A DNA stretch of 64,000 bases from Elephas maximus indicus (taxonomy: Eukaryota; Chordata; Mammalia; Proboscidea; Elephantidae): the NCBI RefSeq assembly GCF_024166365.1, contig NC_064842.1, positions 27,809,001 to 27,873,000 on the forward strand, given 5' to 3'. Shown one piece after another: positions 25,001 through 34,240 of this stretch. A program made the translations under genes and the position numbers. The notes below the pieces were generated by a model that saw nothing but the letters and a program-made list of their open reading frames with translations, was not told where the DNA came from and made no database searches. Each line of letters starts with the position of its first letter. Within the stretch, counting starts at the first letter, position 1.

Positions 25001-28000
25001 TGTGAGAGAATTTCTGTTTTTTTTAAGCCACCAACTTTATGGCACTGGGTCAAGGCAACCCTGGGAAACTAACAACACCTCCTATTATCTGGAAGATTCC
25101 CTATCTTATAAAGATTAGACCATATCTAGATTATCCTTTTCCCAGCCTCCTTTGCAGTCAGGGCAAGGGCATATGATTAAACTGTCAATCAGAACTCCCA
25201 TCTCGGGAGCAGCTAGAATGCTGCAGTATTCGCTCTGGCAAGGGGGCAGCAGCTAACCCCAGGGCCACAGGTTACCATGGTGGTGGTAATGCAGACAGTA
25301 CTGTCTGTGTCCATCACCGGCAACAGGTGCCTTATCATGATTTTGGGTATTGTCTGTGGTTTAGTATCCAAGCCTGCTTCTTCAGGCCTTCTAGAGACTC
25401 CGAGATCTACTCAAAAAAAAAAAAAAAAAAAAACCTGTAATAAATTCCTTTTTGCTTAGAGAGTTGGTTTCTGTTGCTTACAATGAAGAATTCTCACTAG
25501 TTCAGTATCTAACAAAATGGGGAAATAAGTAAGTGTCCAAAAAAATGCTTCAGGAAAATGTAAGACAAATCTAACTGAGCTGACCAAAGGAAGTTTATGA
25601 AGGAGGTGTGATTTTGAGTTGGGGAGACTACAGTTAGGCAGACAGGAGGGGGAAGACACTTCAGGTGAAAATATAAGTTCTCAAAAGTACAGAAGCAGGA
25701 AAACAAAAACATTCTGGGAGACAGTAAGTAAAAAAGGAGTGGTTGCAAACAAGTAGGGTCAGGTCAGATTTTGGAATGATATAACGAAAGTGGTATTTAG
25801 GAACAATAGTCCACTAGAGGTCAAGGGTCAGCTGGGAACTACTTCCAGCAAGCCTGTCAGAAGGTGATAGGGACATGATCCAGGCTGGTGGCAGTGGGTA
25901 TGAGAGGGAAAGGGAGACATATAAAAGAGAGCTTTCAAAGGAAACTGTCTACATGGGGCCACCAACTAAAATGGTAAAACCGGGAGGGAAATTGACTTTA
26001 GGTGGAAGACAACAAGTTTGTTTTTGAACAACTTTGAAGAGTTGGTCAGACATCTAAGACCAAATATACTGGAAGGGTTTAGAGATTCAGTACCTTAGGA
26101 GAATGGCCTGTATTTTATTTAAAAGTCAGAGTAGAGGTGATCAGTAACGACATCAAAATAAAGAAACTGAGAGAGGGCAAAAGTCAGAGGGCCAAGCCTC
26201 AGTGGCTGCTGAAATTAGGGGGTGTGCAAAGGAGAGTTAACACAGCAGGCCCAACTGCTATCCTTGGAAAGGTCTGTTTACAAGGTTGGCCCTTTGCTGG
26301 CACCTGGGAACTTGCATTTCAGAAGGATACCCACCATCCTAACTGATAATGTGGCTCCCTGTGCCTAAACTATTTGGGCACACAACATGGTTTATGCGAG
26401 ATATCTGCTTTCCCTCTGAGAGTCTGGAATTTTTGGTACGTGCCAAGCAGACACTGGCCTCCAACAAAAACTCTGGATGCTGAGTGTCTAAGGAGCATCC
26501 CTGGCAGACAGCATTCTACACGTGTTGTCACAGCCTGTTACGGGGAAAATTAAGCATGTCTTAGTGACTTCGCTAAAAGAGGACCCTTGGAAGGTGGTAC
26601 CTGGTTGTCCAAGACTTCATCCCATATGCCTTTTTCCTTTGCTGATGTCATACTGTATTCTTCCACTGCAAAAATCACAGCCATGAGTGATATGACTACA
26701 TGCTAAGTCCTGTGATCCTCCTCACACAGCCTGGGGTAGTCTTGGGATCCCCAACACAAGGGTTGAGAAAAGAAAGAAGAGAGAAGGATCAGCCAGAACA
26801 GGTCAGTAGAACCAGTGGTTGTCTCTGGGGAGGGAAGCTGAGACTTAAGGGTTTCACTGGCAATGATTAAAAAAAAAAAAAAAAGTCAGAAAATAGTAGG
26901 AATAGTAGGTGTTGGTGAGGTTGTAGAGACACTGGAACCCTCATCCATTGCTGCTGGGAATGTAATATGGTGCAGCCACTGTGGAAAACAGCTTGGCAGT
27001 TCCTCAAAAAGTTGAACACAGAATTACCATATGACCCAGCAATCCCACTCCTAGGTATACACCCAGAAGTAAAAGCAGGAATGCAAACAGAAACCTGTAC
27101 ACCAATGTTCACTGCAGCACTATTCACAATAGCCAAAGGGCAGAAATACCAAAGTGTTCATCAACAGATGAATGGATAAACAAAATGCTGTATATACACA
27201 CAGTGGAATGCTACTCAGCCGCAAAGGGAAATGAAGTCTTGATGCAGGCCCCAACATGCATATACCTTGAAAACACTCACGCTGAGTGAAATGTCAGTTG
27301 CAAAAGGACACATACTGTATAATCTCACTTACATGAAAAAGGACATGTACAGAACCCTAAGGCTACTAGTGGTCACCAGGGGTGGGTGGGAGAAGGCAAT
27401 GGCGAGTTTTTGCTTACGGGGCCCTGAGTTTATGTTGATGATGGTAGGATTATTTGGAAAAGGAGGATGAGAATGGTTGCACAACTCAAAGAACGTAATC
27501 AATGTCACTGAACTGTACATGTGGAAACTGTTGAGCTCGCAGATGTTTGAGCATGTATATTTTCACCACAATTAAAAAAAAAAAGATTAAATTGTAAAGT
27601 AGAAAGGGAGGTATTTAGGATACTAAAGAGGAAGGAATAAACATGGATGCGAGGTTCCTAAGGAAACTGGAATTATGAGATTTTTCAGTACCTGAAGGGA
27701 TTCATGCTGCAGTGCAGTGAATTACTATTACATGGCTCGTCCAGCCATGGTCTTGTGACTCCCACAAAATGAGTGGGTGGCACTATGCAAATAACATGCT
27801 TGTGGCCCACCAAAGGGACTGGACAACCTGCTATTAATACTAATAATACAAATACGGTGCATAAAACTCTTGTGGGGATTGAGGGTGGGACTGTGCAAAT
27901 AAGATGCATGGAACCCTTGTCGGGGATTGGTCAGTTCTGCCATCCTGCTAGGCTTAAAGAGAGTCAATCCCAGAGGATAAGGGGGGCCTCACTACCATCA

Positions 28001-31000
28001 GGAAGACGACCCAGGAGAGAGAGAGAAAGCAACAACACTGAAGGCTGCAGCAGTGCAAGGCAGCATGGTGGGCTTCCTGGCCCACTGAGCGAGGCAGCTA
28101 CAGTGGGTGTGCAGACCCACGGAGTGAGAAATCTGAGTCCCTTCGGGCAGCAGGTTTCCTGGCAGAGCGGGTTGCCACCGGCCCTTATTGTGGAGCTAAA
28201 GAGCTTTGAAACACTGGTCCGACCAGGGCAGAGGCCAGGACCGAGGGCAGTCTGTCCTCAGGGGGCCAAGAGGAGGCGGGTCCTCAGGGGGTGCACATGG
28301 CAGAAACAAGGGCCTGCTTGCTTGCATGGCCAAGAGGAGCTGAGAGAGCTGTCTTGCACTGAAGAAAAGAGGGAGCCTTCCAGACATCGTCTACATGCTT
28401 CCTGATCCTGATCTCGAGTTGTACCTGTTACTTCCCTAAAAAACTTCATAATTGTGAGTATGGTCTGTGAGTTCTGTGTGGCCTTCGCAATGAATTATCA
28501 AACCCAGCAGAGAAGTAAAGGCTGCTGTGAGAGGGACGGCTGGTGTCAGAATTGGTAAAAAGGTTGCAGGGAGAGGTGTGTCTGACCTCTACCTCACAGG
28601 GATAATCTCTGGACTGATGTTGATTTTGATTCTCTCTCCTCCCCCTGAAGACAGATGAGGTCTGACGTCTACACACCATTTTTACAAATGTTAACCATCT
28701 GTTTATTGCCTTGGAGTAAAGACCATTTCAATCTGCTTAATTTCTATATAACTTCTTAACCAGCTAATAATTAACCAAATTTTAAGTACTCTATACACAA
28801 CAGTGAAACATATAGGTAGACACTGAGCTGCCAAACAATAGATTTCATTTCTGGTATGAAGTTAAGATACTGTCTCCCAAATTATTCACTGAATTTGAAT
28901 GGAAAGAAAAAGGAGCCTGGCTTTTTTAAGTCTTGGGATTCTATCAGTTGAATTACTCAAAGATATATACTAAATAAGAAAAAATATATAGGCCAGGCAT
29001 ACAATTTACTTCATCCTCTCCAAGAAGAGAAAAAAAAAATTTTTTTTTTCTCTTCTCCAAGAAGAGTTAATATGTACGGTTTGTCTAACACCAGTGTGGA
29101 CCAAAGCTTTAGAAGCACCAATGAAATAAGAAACTAAACGTGACAGTTCTAGGTCTTCACAATGCTTAATAAATATATAGTAGAAACTCAATAAACACTT
29201 CCTCATTGTTTGAATAGATCACTAACAAAACAACCAGGATGCAAGAAAATAGTTTGTCCAGCCTGTAAAACATTCTAATTGATTAACTTAAGACATCTAA
29301 GTTCTCTGCAGCCTCACCTCTGTCTTTTGAACACTGAAAGGGTAAATCAGACAACAGAAGAACTTCAGTGCAATATGGGCACTCAATACTATAAATACTT
29401 AATAATAAATGAAATTGAAAGAGATCAAAATGTTATTTTTGTCATTCTGTTCAGTCTTTCTACCTGTACCCTTTTCTGCTTGTGAGAACTGACCATAAAA
29501 CAGACAGACTTTTAAAAAATGCTATCTGCCAAAAATATTTACTTTAGAAACTTGTTATCATGAGGGGGAAAAGGCAGAACAGAATTTCAAATTCTCCTGG
29601 ACTCTAGACTTTCTGGAGCCATGGAGGGTAGATGAACCCCTGAGGCTACTGCCCTGAAATAATTTTTAAACCCTAAACCAAAAATATCCCCTGATGTCAT
29701 CTTAAAACCAAGTAATAGTTTAGCTCGACTAGTAAAGGCCTGCCTTGAGCATTATGCTCTTTTAAGATCTACTGGGATCAAAGTGATAAGGCAACTTGAA
29801 AGATTAAATAGGAACCTTAGCAGGCAGTAAGTTTATGTTAATGGGGGAGGAACAACTCAGAAAAAGAGGGTGAGAACGGTTGCAGAACTTGAATAATATA
29901 ATTAATATCATTAAATTGTACATATGGAAATGATTGAACTGGTGTGTGTTTTGCTGTGTATATTCTCAACAACAACAATAAATAAAATTTAGGGGCAAAA
30001 AAAACCCAACTTGTTATCATGAACAGCAAGGAGTCCATTTGGAGCCTAAATGTATCCACCAGGGCTTCAAACTGGTTCGCTGGATTCGAACTCCTGCTGA
30101 TAATTTACATTCCTAACAAGTTCCCTGCTGAGATGCTGCATTTTTACCGCAGATATACTGAATCATAATCTACATTTTTACAAGATCTTCAGGTGATTTT
30201 TATGTAGAACTTCCCAGGAACTTGTTAGAAATGCAAATTCTCAGCAGGGGTTCAAACTGGAATGAACCGGTTGGAAGCCCTGTTATCTACTGCTCTAAAG
30301 CCATACTACTTCTCCAGACCTCCTTCATCAGGAAATGAAAGTCTGTTCATTTTTGTTTCAACTCTACAGTTAGGGGGCTAACTGCAGAAATTACAAGAAC
30401 CAGCAGTATGCTAGTACCAAGATACAGGGATTTTAATACATAAAATCGTTTTCTAAATAATATTCAAATAAGGTGTCTTTGTACATGAAGGGCAGAACTG
30501 ACCAGCGTAATTCTACCATACATTCACCCTCCTGACAGGCAGCCCTCTTTCTTTTTTTGAATTTAAATATTTGAAGAAATTCAGTCTACAACCTTGAGAT
30601 GTTTTTAACTCTAAGATGCATTAAATCCATTTTAACTGTCTCACTGACTTCAAATTCATTAAGTCTTCCTTTTTTAACTTATTACCATTGAAGAGGATTT
30701 CTTTTAACATTGATTTTGCCTGTTACAATGCTTGAACCTTACCCTTGTACAATGACATTAACATTTAGGGAAAAAAGAATTAGAGCTACAAAGTAAGAAA
30801 CAAAAAAGATTAACCCCCTGGCCCTTACCCTACTCACAAGACTGGTTTAGGGCCTTACTTCAAGGGTTCTAACCATTCCTGTTGCCCAGGAGTCTCTATG
30901 GGGTTTTCCCAAAAAAGCAGCTGCCTTATCTCAGAACTCTACTCAGGACTTAGCATCAGATAATAGAAACTAGACGTTTCTAAAGATTCTCATCACCACA

Positions 31001-31645
31001 TAAAACAAGTTATTTACTGCCCAGGGCACACACTGAAATATCCAGCAACTACAGTCACTGAAGAGTTCTTGGAGCAGCCTGAGACCTTGACGAGACCCCA
31101 GTTCTTCTCATTCTCCATCCCACTTCTAGCTTTTGACACTGCCTGGTCAAATACCAAGCAGTGAATGGCAATGGAAAAGCTGACATATTAACATCTAATG
31201 GTAAGTTCTAATTAAGAAGAAAAATGACAACTCTGTAAAGAAAGAAATCACCTTCCTTTGGAAATTGTTTTACGGTTATCTGAAGGTAATCTGAACCTCT
31301 TCTTTCCCACTCCCACTCCCTTTCCAAGGTTGGCCTCTCCGCCACTGTACTCCCACACACTCTGTTCATGAGGCCCATCGCCTTTTACTGTAATTGTGTC
31401 CTTTTCCTCCATTAGACTAGCACAAGAGCCACATCCATTTTTTACTCAGCACCCACCATAGTCCCTATTGCATAGTAGGCACTTCATACATGTTTACTGA
31501 GTTTTATCCTTGCCCCTCGTGCCCACTACGGATAATTACTATTCAATTCGATTTGCTCTCATGCCTGCCACAGGTAAAAAGTGATTTTATGAAAGTCAGT
31601 TACCGGCTTATAGATGACATTTTGCAGACTGTTTAAGGACATCAT
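9865..31645 (-). CDS. LGALS8: LGALS8, galectin-8 (complete coding region)
   Basis: Galectin-8 is a tandem-repeat beta-galactoside lectin, cytosolic and secreted by a leaderless route. It binds 3'-O-sulfated or sialylated glycans through its N-terminal domain and marks damaged endosomes for autophagy. Exons on the - strand: 31645-31604, 22018-21930, 19892-19682, 17785-17666, 16817-16761, 15448-15422, optional 15294-15169, 14669-14581, 13583-13418 and 10014-9865. They join in frame to 316 residues (358 with the optional exon); human forms are 317 and 359. The N-domain has H64, N66, R68, N78, W85 and E88, plus R44, Q46, R58 and Y140, the equivalents of human R45, Q47, R59 and Y141 used for anionic glycans. 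The C-domain has H228, N230, R232, N241, W248 and R253. The start [14 protein letters not shown] is one residue shorter than human. Confidence 0.97.
10015..13417. other. LGALS8 intron
   Basis: This 3.4-kb intron carries one AfroSINE (12466-12602) and a weak MIR-like stretch around 10395-10520. A C-run and poly-purine patches occur near 11450 and 11990. Short open frames on both strands look like chance. Confidence 0.55.
12466..12602 (+). mobile_element. AfroSINE, head truncated
   Basis: It begins at GCTGCTAACCAAAAGGTCGG, keeps the GTTCGAATCC B-box and ends GTAACTGGTTTGGTTTTGG. The first part of the tRNA head is absent. Confidence 0.88.
13418..13583 (-). CDS. LGALS8: LGALS8 exon, C-terminal carbohydrate domain core
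   Basis: The exon supplies one base of a split codon, then 55 codons starting [20 protein letters not shown], with [20 protein letters not shown]. The acceptor is TTCAAAAG and the donor GTGAGA. HLNPR and WGEEER are the galectin sugar-binding signatures. Confidence 0.97.
14308..14467 (-). mobile_element. AfroSINE, full length
   Basis: Antisense copy from ACACCAAACCTGTTGCCG to GCGCCACCAGGGTTTCC. The 9-bp TAATGACAC occurs on both sides (14281 and 14469), a likely target-site duplication that overlaps a short CA run. Confidence 0.92.
14581..14669 (-). CDS. LGALS8: LGALS8 exon, start of C-terminal domain
   Basis: This 89-bp exon encodes [20 protein letters not shown] and KGEVNTKAK plus two bases. 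The junction codon reads Ala (AKA-FNVD), where human from memory has Ser. The acceptor is CTTTTCAG and the donor GTCAGT. Confidence 0.95.
14765..14885 (+). mobile_element. L2 3'-end fragment
   Basis: The classic L2 tail is seen: ACTGTAAACTCCACGAGGGG, then a 'cctcagcagccagcacc' block and CATAGTAAGCACTCAGTGAA. Confidence 0.7.
15169..15294 (-). CDS. LGALS8: LGALS8 alternative linker exon (long form)
   Basis: This exon has exactly 42 codons in phase 0, from [20 protein letters not shown] to [10 protein letters not shown]. Its length equals the difference between the human 317- and 359-residue forms. The acceptor TTCCTACAG is good and the donor GTTTGA is poor, which fits optional use. The PR-TVYT sequence keeps the site where thrombin is reported to cut the human long form. 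Confidence 0.9.
15422..15448 (-). CDS. LGALS8: LGALS8 27-bp linker micro-exon
   Basis: Nine codons, VQRSGISQL, lie between CCAATAG and GTAAGT. The human linker has a matching VPKSGTPQL. Both borders are consensus and the exon keeps phase 0. Confidence 0.9.
15676..15831 (-). mobile_element. AfroSINE, full length
   Basis: Antisense copy from CCTGTTGCCGTCTGGTC to ACTACATCATCAGGGTTTCC. Several changes at the tRNA-like head show moderate age. Confidence 0.9.
16761..16817 (-). CDS. LGALS8: LGALS8 linker exon
   Basis: Nineteen codons, [19 protein letters not shown], lie between CTTTTTCAG and GTAAAT. This is the first part of the flexible hinge between the two lectin domains. Confidence 0.93.
16965..17215 (+). 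mobile_element. Ancient L1 fragment (ORF2 end)
   Basis: The block order (TTTTTGGAGAGCAACTTAG, then CCCTTTGACTCAGACATTTC, then GAGAAATACTCC) is that of old L1 ORF2 C-termini. It is heavily decayed. Confidence 0.65.
17308..17503 (+). mobile_element. AfroSINE, older long variant
   Basis: A GGTTGGTGGTTCAAACCCAC B-box region is followed by an AGGCCTGGTGATCTGCTCCC block and a tail ending in AACAGTGACTAAGAAC. It is more diverged than the other copies. Confidence 0.8.
17666..17785 (-). CDS. LGALS8: LGALS8 exon, end of N-terminal domain
   Basis: Forty codons, [20 protein letters not shown] then [20 protein letters not shown], lie between GTCTAG and GTGAGT. Tyr140 (in GIYGK) corresponds to human Tyr141 of the glycan site. 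Confidence 0.96.
18490..18791 (-). mobile_element. AfroSINE-related SINE, 300-bp (CAA)n-tailed form
   Basis: Read on the - strand it has a tRNA-like head with GAATTC and a B-box near CCCAGGTTTGATTCC. A central 'CTGAACAGGTTT'-type region follows, and it ends TAACAACAACAACAGG. This longer form resembles 43430, 52765 and 56116. Confidence 0.8.
18796..18950 (-). mobile_element. AfroSINE, full length
   Basis: Antisense copy from AACCAAACCAAACTTGTTGC to GCACCACCAGGGCTCC. It lies 4 bp from the previous SINE, giving a tandem pair in the same orientation. Confidence 0.92.
19682..19892 (-). CDS. LGALS8: LGALS8 exon, N-terminal carbohydrate domain core
   Basis: The exon gives one base of Arg44, then 70 codons including [32 protein letters not shown] and [13 protein letters not shown]. 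The acceptor is CCTTCAG; the donor GTTCGT is unusually weak. Arg58 (KPRAD) matches human Arg59, the residue that gives preference for 3'-sulfated or sialylated galactose. Confidence 0.97.
21930..22018 (-). CDS. LGALS8: LGALS8 exon 2 of coding region
   Basis: Twenty-nine codons, [20 protein letters not shown] and RGHVPSDSD, plus two bases of Arg44. The acceptor is CCCCGCAG and the donor GTAAAA. Confidence 0.96.
22914..22986 (-). mobile_element. AfroSINE 3' half
   Basis: ACCAAACCAAACCCGTTGCT to GACTGAGTAGAACTGTAT is the 3' half in antisense. The tRNA-like head is missing. Confidence 0.85.
24634..25077 (+). mobile_element. Solo LTR, MLT1 (MaLR) type
   Basis: Landmarks are AGGGCTGAATAGCGCCCC, AATGTGACTTTATTTGG, GACTGGTGTCCTTGTCAGA, GAGAAGGCCATGTGAAG, CACCTTGATTTTGGACTTC and CCTCCAGAACTGTGAGAG. 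The order and length of about 440 bp fit an MLT1-like LTR. No internal region is attached. Confidence 0.7.
26885..27590 (+). mobile_element. L1 3' end (ORF2 C-terminus and 3' UTR)
   Basis: The typical L1 end is seen: CTGCTGGGAATGTAATATGG, AATTACCATATGACCCAGC, GCAGCACTATTCACAATAGC and CATCAACAGATGAATGGAT. A 3' UTR follows, ending in CACCACAATTAAAAAAAAAA. It is 5'-truncated and non-coding. Confidence 0.9.
27700..28560 (+). mobile_element. Candidate ERV-L-like LTR with primer-binding site
   Basis: A GC-richer block ends just before TGGTGTCAGAATTGG (28541-28555), which resembles the tRNA-Leu primer site of ERV-L elements. Its left part carries repeated units with ATGCAAAT or a close variant (near 27783 and 27894). 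About 130 bp of possible internal sequence follows. The left border is uncertain and no second LTR was found. A 210-codon frame at 27773-28405 resembles no known protein. Confidence 0.45.
29024..29055. repeat. Perfect 32-bp palindrome (A10/T10 core)
   Basis: GAAGAG plus ten A is followed at once by ten T plus CTCTTC. The phrase CTCCAAGAAGAG stands on both sides, as if a fold-back copying event made the structure. Confidence 0.85.
29838..30000 (+). mobile_element. L1-type 3' UTR end
   Basis: GAGAACGGTTGCAGAACTTG, ATTAAATTGTACATATGG and TATTCTCAACAACAACAATA match the ends at 27460-27580 and 56815-56935. Only the last part of the element remains. Confidence 0.7.
30080..30240. mobile_element. 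MER5-type DNA transposon fragment
   Basis: CATTCCTAACAAGTTCCC and ACTTGTTAGAAATGCAAATT flank a ACTGAATCATAATCT block. This layout is that of non-autonomous hAT MER5 elements. Decay prevents a subfamily call. Confidence 0.55.
31350..31505 (+). mobile_element. L2 3'-end fragment
   Basis: Decayed L2 tail with the blocks CATTAGACTAGCACAAG, CAGCACCCACCATAGTCCC and ATAGTAGGCACTTCATACAT. Confidence 0.6.
31604..31645 (-). CDS. LGALS8: LGALS8 first coding exon
   Basis: ATGATG opens [14 protein letters not shown], 14 codons, followed by a GTAACT donor. I chose the first ATG because the human protein also begins MM. The exon probably extends upstream as 5' UTR to about 31691, where CACAG gives an acceptor. 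Confidence 0.9.
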
Positions 31646-32038
31646 TCTTTTCCACCTTATTGTTGACTGGGGTCTCTCTTTGGTATATGATCTGTGATTT
31701 TAAATAAGTTTCATTTAAGGCTTCCCAGATTGAGGTACTTTCCCTGGGTAATATCAAAATAGAGAGAAAGAAAAATAAGCATGCATAATTTTTCTTCATA
31801 ATTGCTTTTTTAATTTAAATTGTAAGTTATGTTACTGATATTTACCATATAACAAGACACTATTAAAATCAAAGATCTTACCCCAATTCTTATCTGGTGT
31901 ACTTACATACTAAATAATCTTGGAATATGAGTGGAGCAAATACTGATTTAAAAATAAATCAATAGAAAATTTCTAACATGGAATGTATTGTAAAAAAATA
32001 CTAAACTAATTCCTTTTTTTTTTTTTTCCTTTCCATTT

Positions 32039-32234
32039 ATCGATTCTGGCTCAGGGCAACCCCATGTGTGTCAGAGTAGAACAACTGCCCTCCACAGGGT
32101 TTTCATGAAGTGTGACCTTTCAGATGCAGATCACCAGGCAGGGTGATTTTTTTCCAAGATGGCCCTGGGTGGGTTAAAATGGCAACCTTTCAGTTAGTAG
32201 CCCAGTACTTAACCATTCGCATCAACCAGGGACT
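32039..32234 (-). mobile_element. AfroSINE, old long variant
   Basis: Antisense and much diverged: TCAGAGTAGAACAACTGCCC, GCAACCTTTCAGTTAGTAGC and ACTTAACCATTCGCATCAAC are recognisable. Confidence 0.75.
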
Positions 32235-32289
32235 CAAATGAAAACAATAGCAAATACTAACCAAACAGTCATATACCATTATCAGAGGT

Positions 32290-32431
32290 ATTCATTTAAC
32301 TTCTCTTTTCTGGTCTGTGAAATGGGAATAATAATAGTATTCTCCTCACAGATTTGTTTTGAGGATTAAATGAGTTTGTAAAACAGTGGAATAGTAAATG
32401 CTATACAAGCGTTAGCTATTATTATTATTAA
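32290..32431 (+). mobile_element. MIR 3' half
   Basis: CTGTGAAATGGGAATAATAA, ATTAAATGAGTTTGTAAAA and AAATGCTATACAAGCGTTAG match the MIR 3' half. Confidence 0.7.
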
Positions 32432-32971
32432 TAGAAAGAATTATTCTCCCTCCACCAAATTATTCAAGTCAAGGTAAAAAAAAAAAAAAATCCCAATCCC
32501 TTGAATGCTACTAAGATACATTTTTTGGCTGTTGCTAAAGAAAAGGGTGGGAAGAGGAGAAGAGGGAACATAAGGCATTTTTAAAGATAACATCCACTGG
32601 TACTACATTTTATAGCTCCAGGGGAGACTTGAGGACTTTAAGCAGACCTAAAGAGGAAATAAAACTAAGGTTTTCTACATTCTACTTCCAAGAAGTCTGC
32701 CATTATACTGTACAATCTGTCCTACTGGCCAAATCTATTGCTCTGTCTCTGTAAAGAAGAAAACTGCATCCGTCTTGGTTTCCCACCTAATGGACCCCAA
32801 TCTGTGTCGTTAACTTAAAATGTCAGTCAAAACCTCAAACCGTTCTGCTCTGTAAAATTCAGAAAGCACAAACAAGAGCAAACGGAATGAATACAGAGTT
32901 GCCTTATTATAGCCAAATCGATACTTCAAGTAGTGACCAGAGCAATTTAAGCCATCAAAGCAAACAAAAAA

Positions 32972-33009
32972 ACTCAAACCCCCTGCCGTCGAGTTGTTCC
33001 GACTCATAA
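32972..33009 (-). mobile_element. AfroSINE 3' scrap
   Basis: CAAACCCCCTGCCGTCGAGT followed by CCGACTCAT is the last 40 bp of the SINE in antisense. Confidence 0.7.
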
Positions 33010-33289
33010 AAAAAAAACCCTAAAATTTGCATTAAACCAATCACTCCCCGATCAACGGGTCCTGCCGCTATTTACATTTCTGTTCACTTCATAAGAAAGC
33101 CATCATTTATGCTTTACCGATGATGGAAGGAATTCAAACGAGTTCCCGTTTCGTTGTTTGTTATTGCAGCAAAATGACTCGGCATCTTGAAGTGTGTGTT
33201 TAAAGTCAGGGAAAACAATGTAGGTCTGTCATTACATTTTAAAGGAACTGTCATTAAAAATACCGGGATGAAAACTTCCCGATGTCTCC

Positions 33290-34240
33290 GTGGGGAGGTG
33301 GCCCGTTGCTTTCGGGCTGGGAGAAAACAATCCTGGGAAGAGGTGAGCAGAAAGCACGAGTGGGAAGAAGTAGGGTGGCCGCGAGGCGCGCCACCGATGC
33401 CAACAGCCCGGTGCCAGGCAGGACTGTCCGGGACGGCAAACGGACGACTCCCAGGCACTTCTCAACCCCAGGAGCGCCTCGCTCGCAGAGGCAGCCCCCT
33501 CCCCCGGCGACCCATGCCCGACTCGGCCCCGAGAGGACCGGGGAGACCGGGAGACCTGACACTGTCGCACCCACCAAACTGATGTAGGAAGAGCGACGTC
33601 CGCGTCCCCTCCCAGGCTGGCACGTCCAGCCCGAGCGGTCCCGTCTGTGGCGACTGCTGCCGCCCGAGGGGCCCAGCCGCCGCCGACTCACCCCGGGACC
33701 CGCGTCCTAGGCGCTCCCGCAGAGGGGAGCGGGGCTGGTCTGGCCGCGGGCGTCGTCCAGGTTCCGATCGCTCCCGGCGTGCCGGGCGCCTACGGGAAGT
33801 GAAAGGGATCAGTCCGCCTCCACTTCCCGTTCCCGCGCCGGGGCGCCGCCGTCGGCCTGGCGTCTGCGTGCACGGGCGTCCGCGTGGCCGGCGCTGGCCT
33901 CCGGGAACGCCAGCCGGGGCTGCTGACCGGCACCCTGCCTTCTGCGCAGCCGCCGGGGACTTGGACCGGGGCCGGCTCGCTGCGGGACCAACAAGACGGA
34001 TGAGGATAAACGTGTGTGCGGAGAAAATTCCCGGGCAGACCTGACTGCCCCGGCGCTGTCGTCGCAAGGGAAGTTCGTTCCCGCCCACCCTGCTGTTTCC
34101 AGACGCCGAGCCTAGGAAGGGGGCGCTTAGGGCCGGGGCCGCTCAGGGCTGGTGCCCAGGTCGCACGGCATTGGCCTTGACCAGCGACAGCAGAGAGGGG
34201 CCCCCACGTGTCCTCCTCTCTGGCCTTCCGAGGTCGCCAG
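33290..34240. promoter_or_regulatory. LGALS8: CpG island, LGALS8 promoter
   Basis: A sharp GC and CpG rise lies upstream of LGALS8, without a TATA box. Inverted ETS-type motifs CGGGAAGTG (33793-33801) and CACTTCCCG (33821-33829) lie close to the expected start. The overlapping 33795-33804 reads GGAAGTGAAA, a perfect ETS/IRF composite pattern. Long open frames here on both strands follow from base composition. A divergent antisense transcript is possible but unproven. Confidence 0.8.
33692..33790 (-). other. LGALS8: Probable LGALS8 non-coding first exon
   Basis: On the - strand CCCGGG meets an excellent donor GTGAGTCGG at 33691-33683, in the middle of the CpG island. The right border (start site) is a guess based on the ETS motifs. 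A first intron of about 2 kb to the acceptor at 31692 would result. Confidence 0.5.

Larger units (their letters stand above)
22019..31603. other. Large LGALS8 intron
   Basis: This 9.6-kb intron holds a partial AfroSINE (22914), an MLT1-type LTR (24634-25077), two L1 3' pieces (26885, 29838), an ERV-L-like LTR (27700-28560), a 32-bp palindrome at 29024, a MER5-type fragment (30080) and an L2 tail (31350). The stretches 22990-24630 and 25460-26860 show nothing I can name. Confidence 0.6.

Noticed and set aside
27329-27520. Short frames in the L1 3' UTR
   Set aside because: They occur in non-coding L1 tail sequence that recurs at other places in the window.
31608-31799. 63-codon - strand frame over the LGALS8 first coding exon
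   Set aside because: It is in another frame from [14 protein letters not shown] and has no splice-supported continuation.
33462-34088. Long open frames on both strands in the CpG island (up to 208 codons)
   Set aside because: GC-rich sequence has few stop codons. The frames overlap the LGALS8 promoter and first exon and show no known protein motif.
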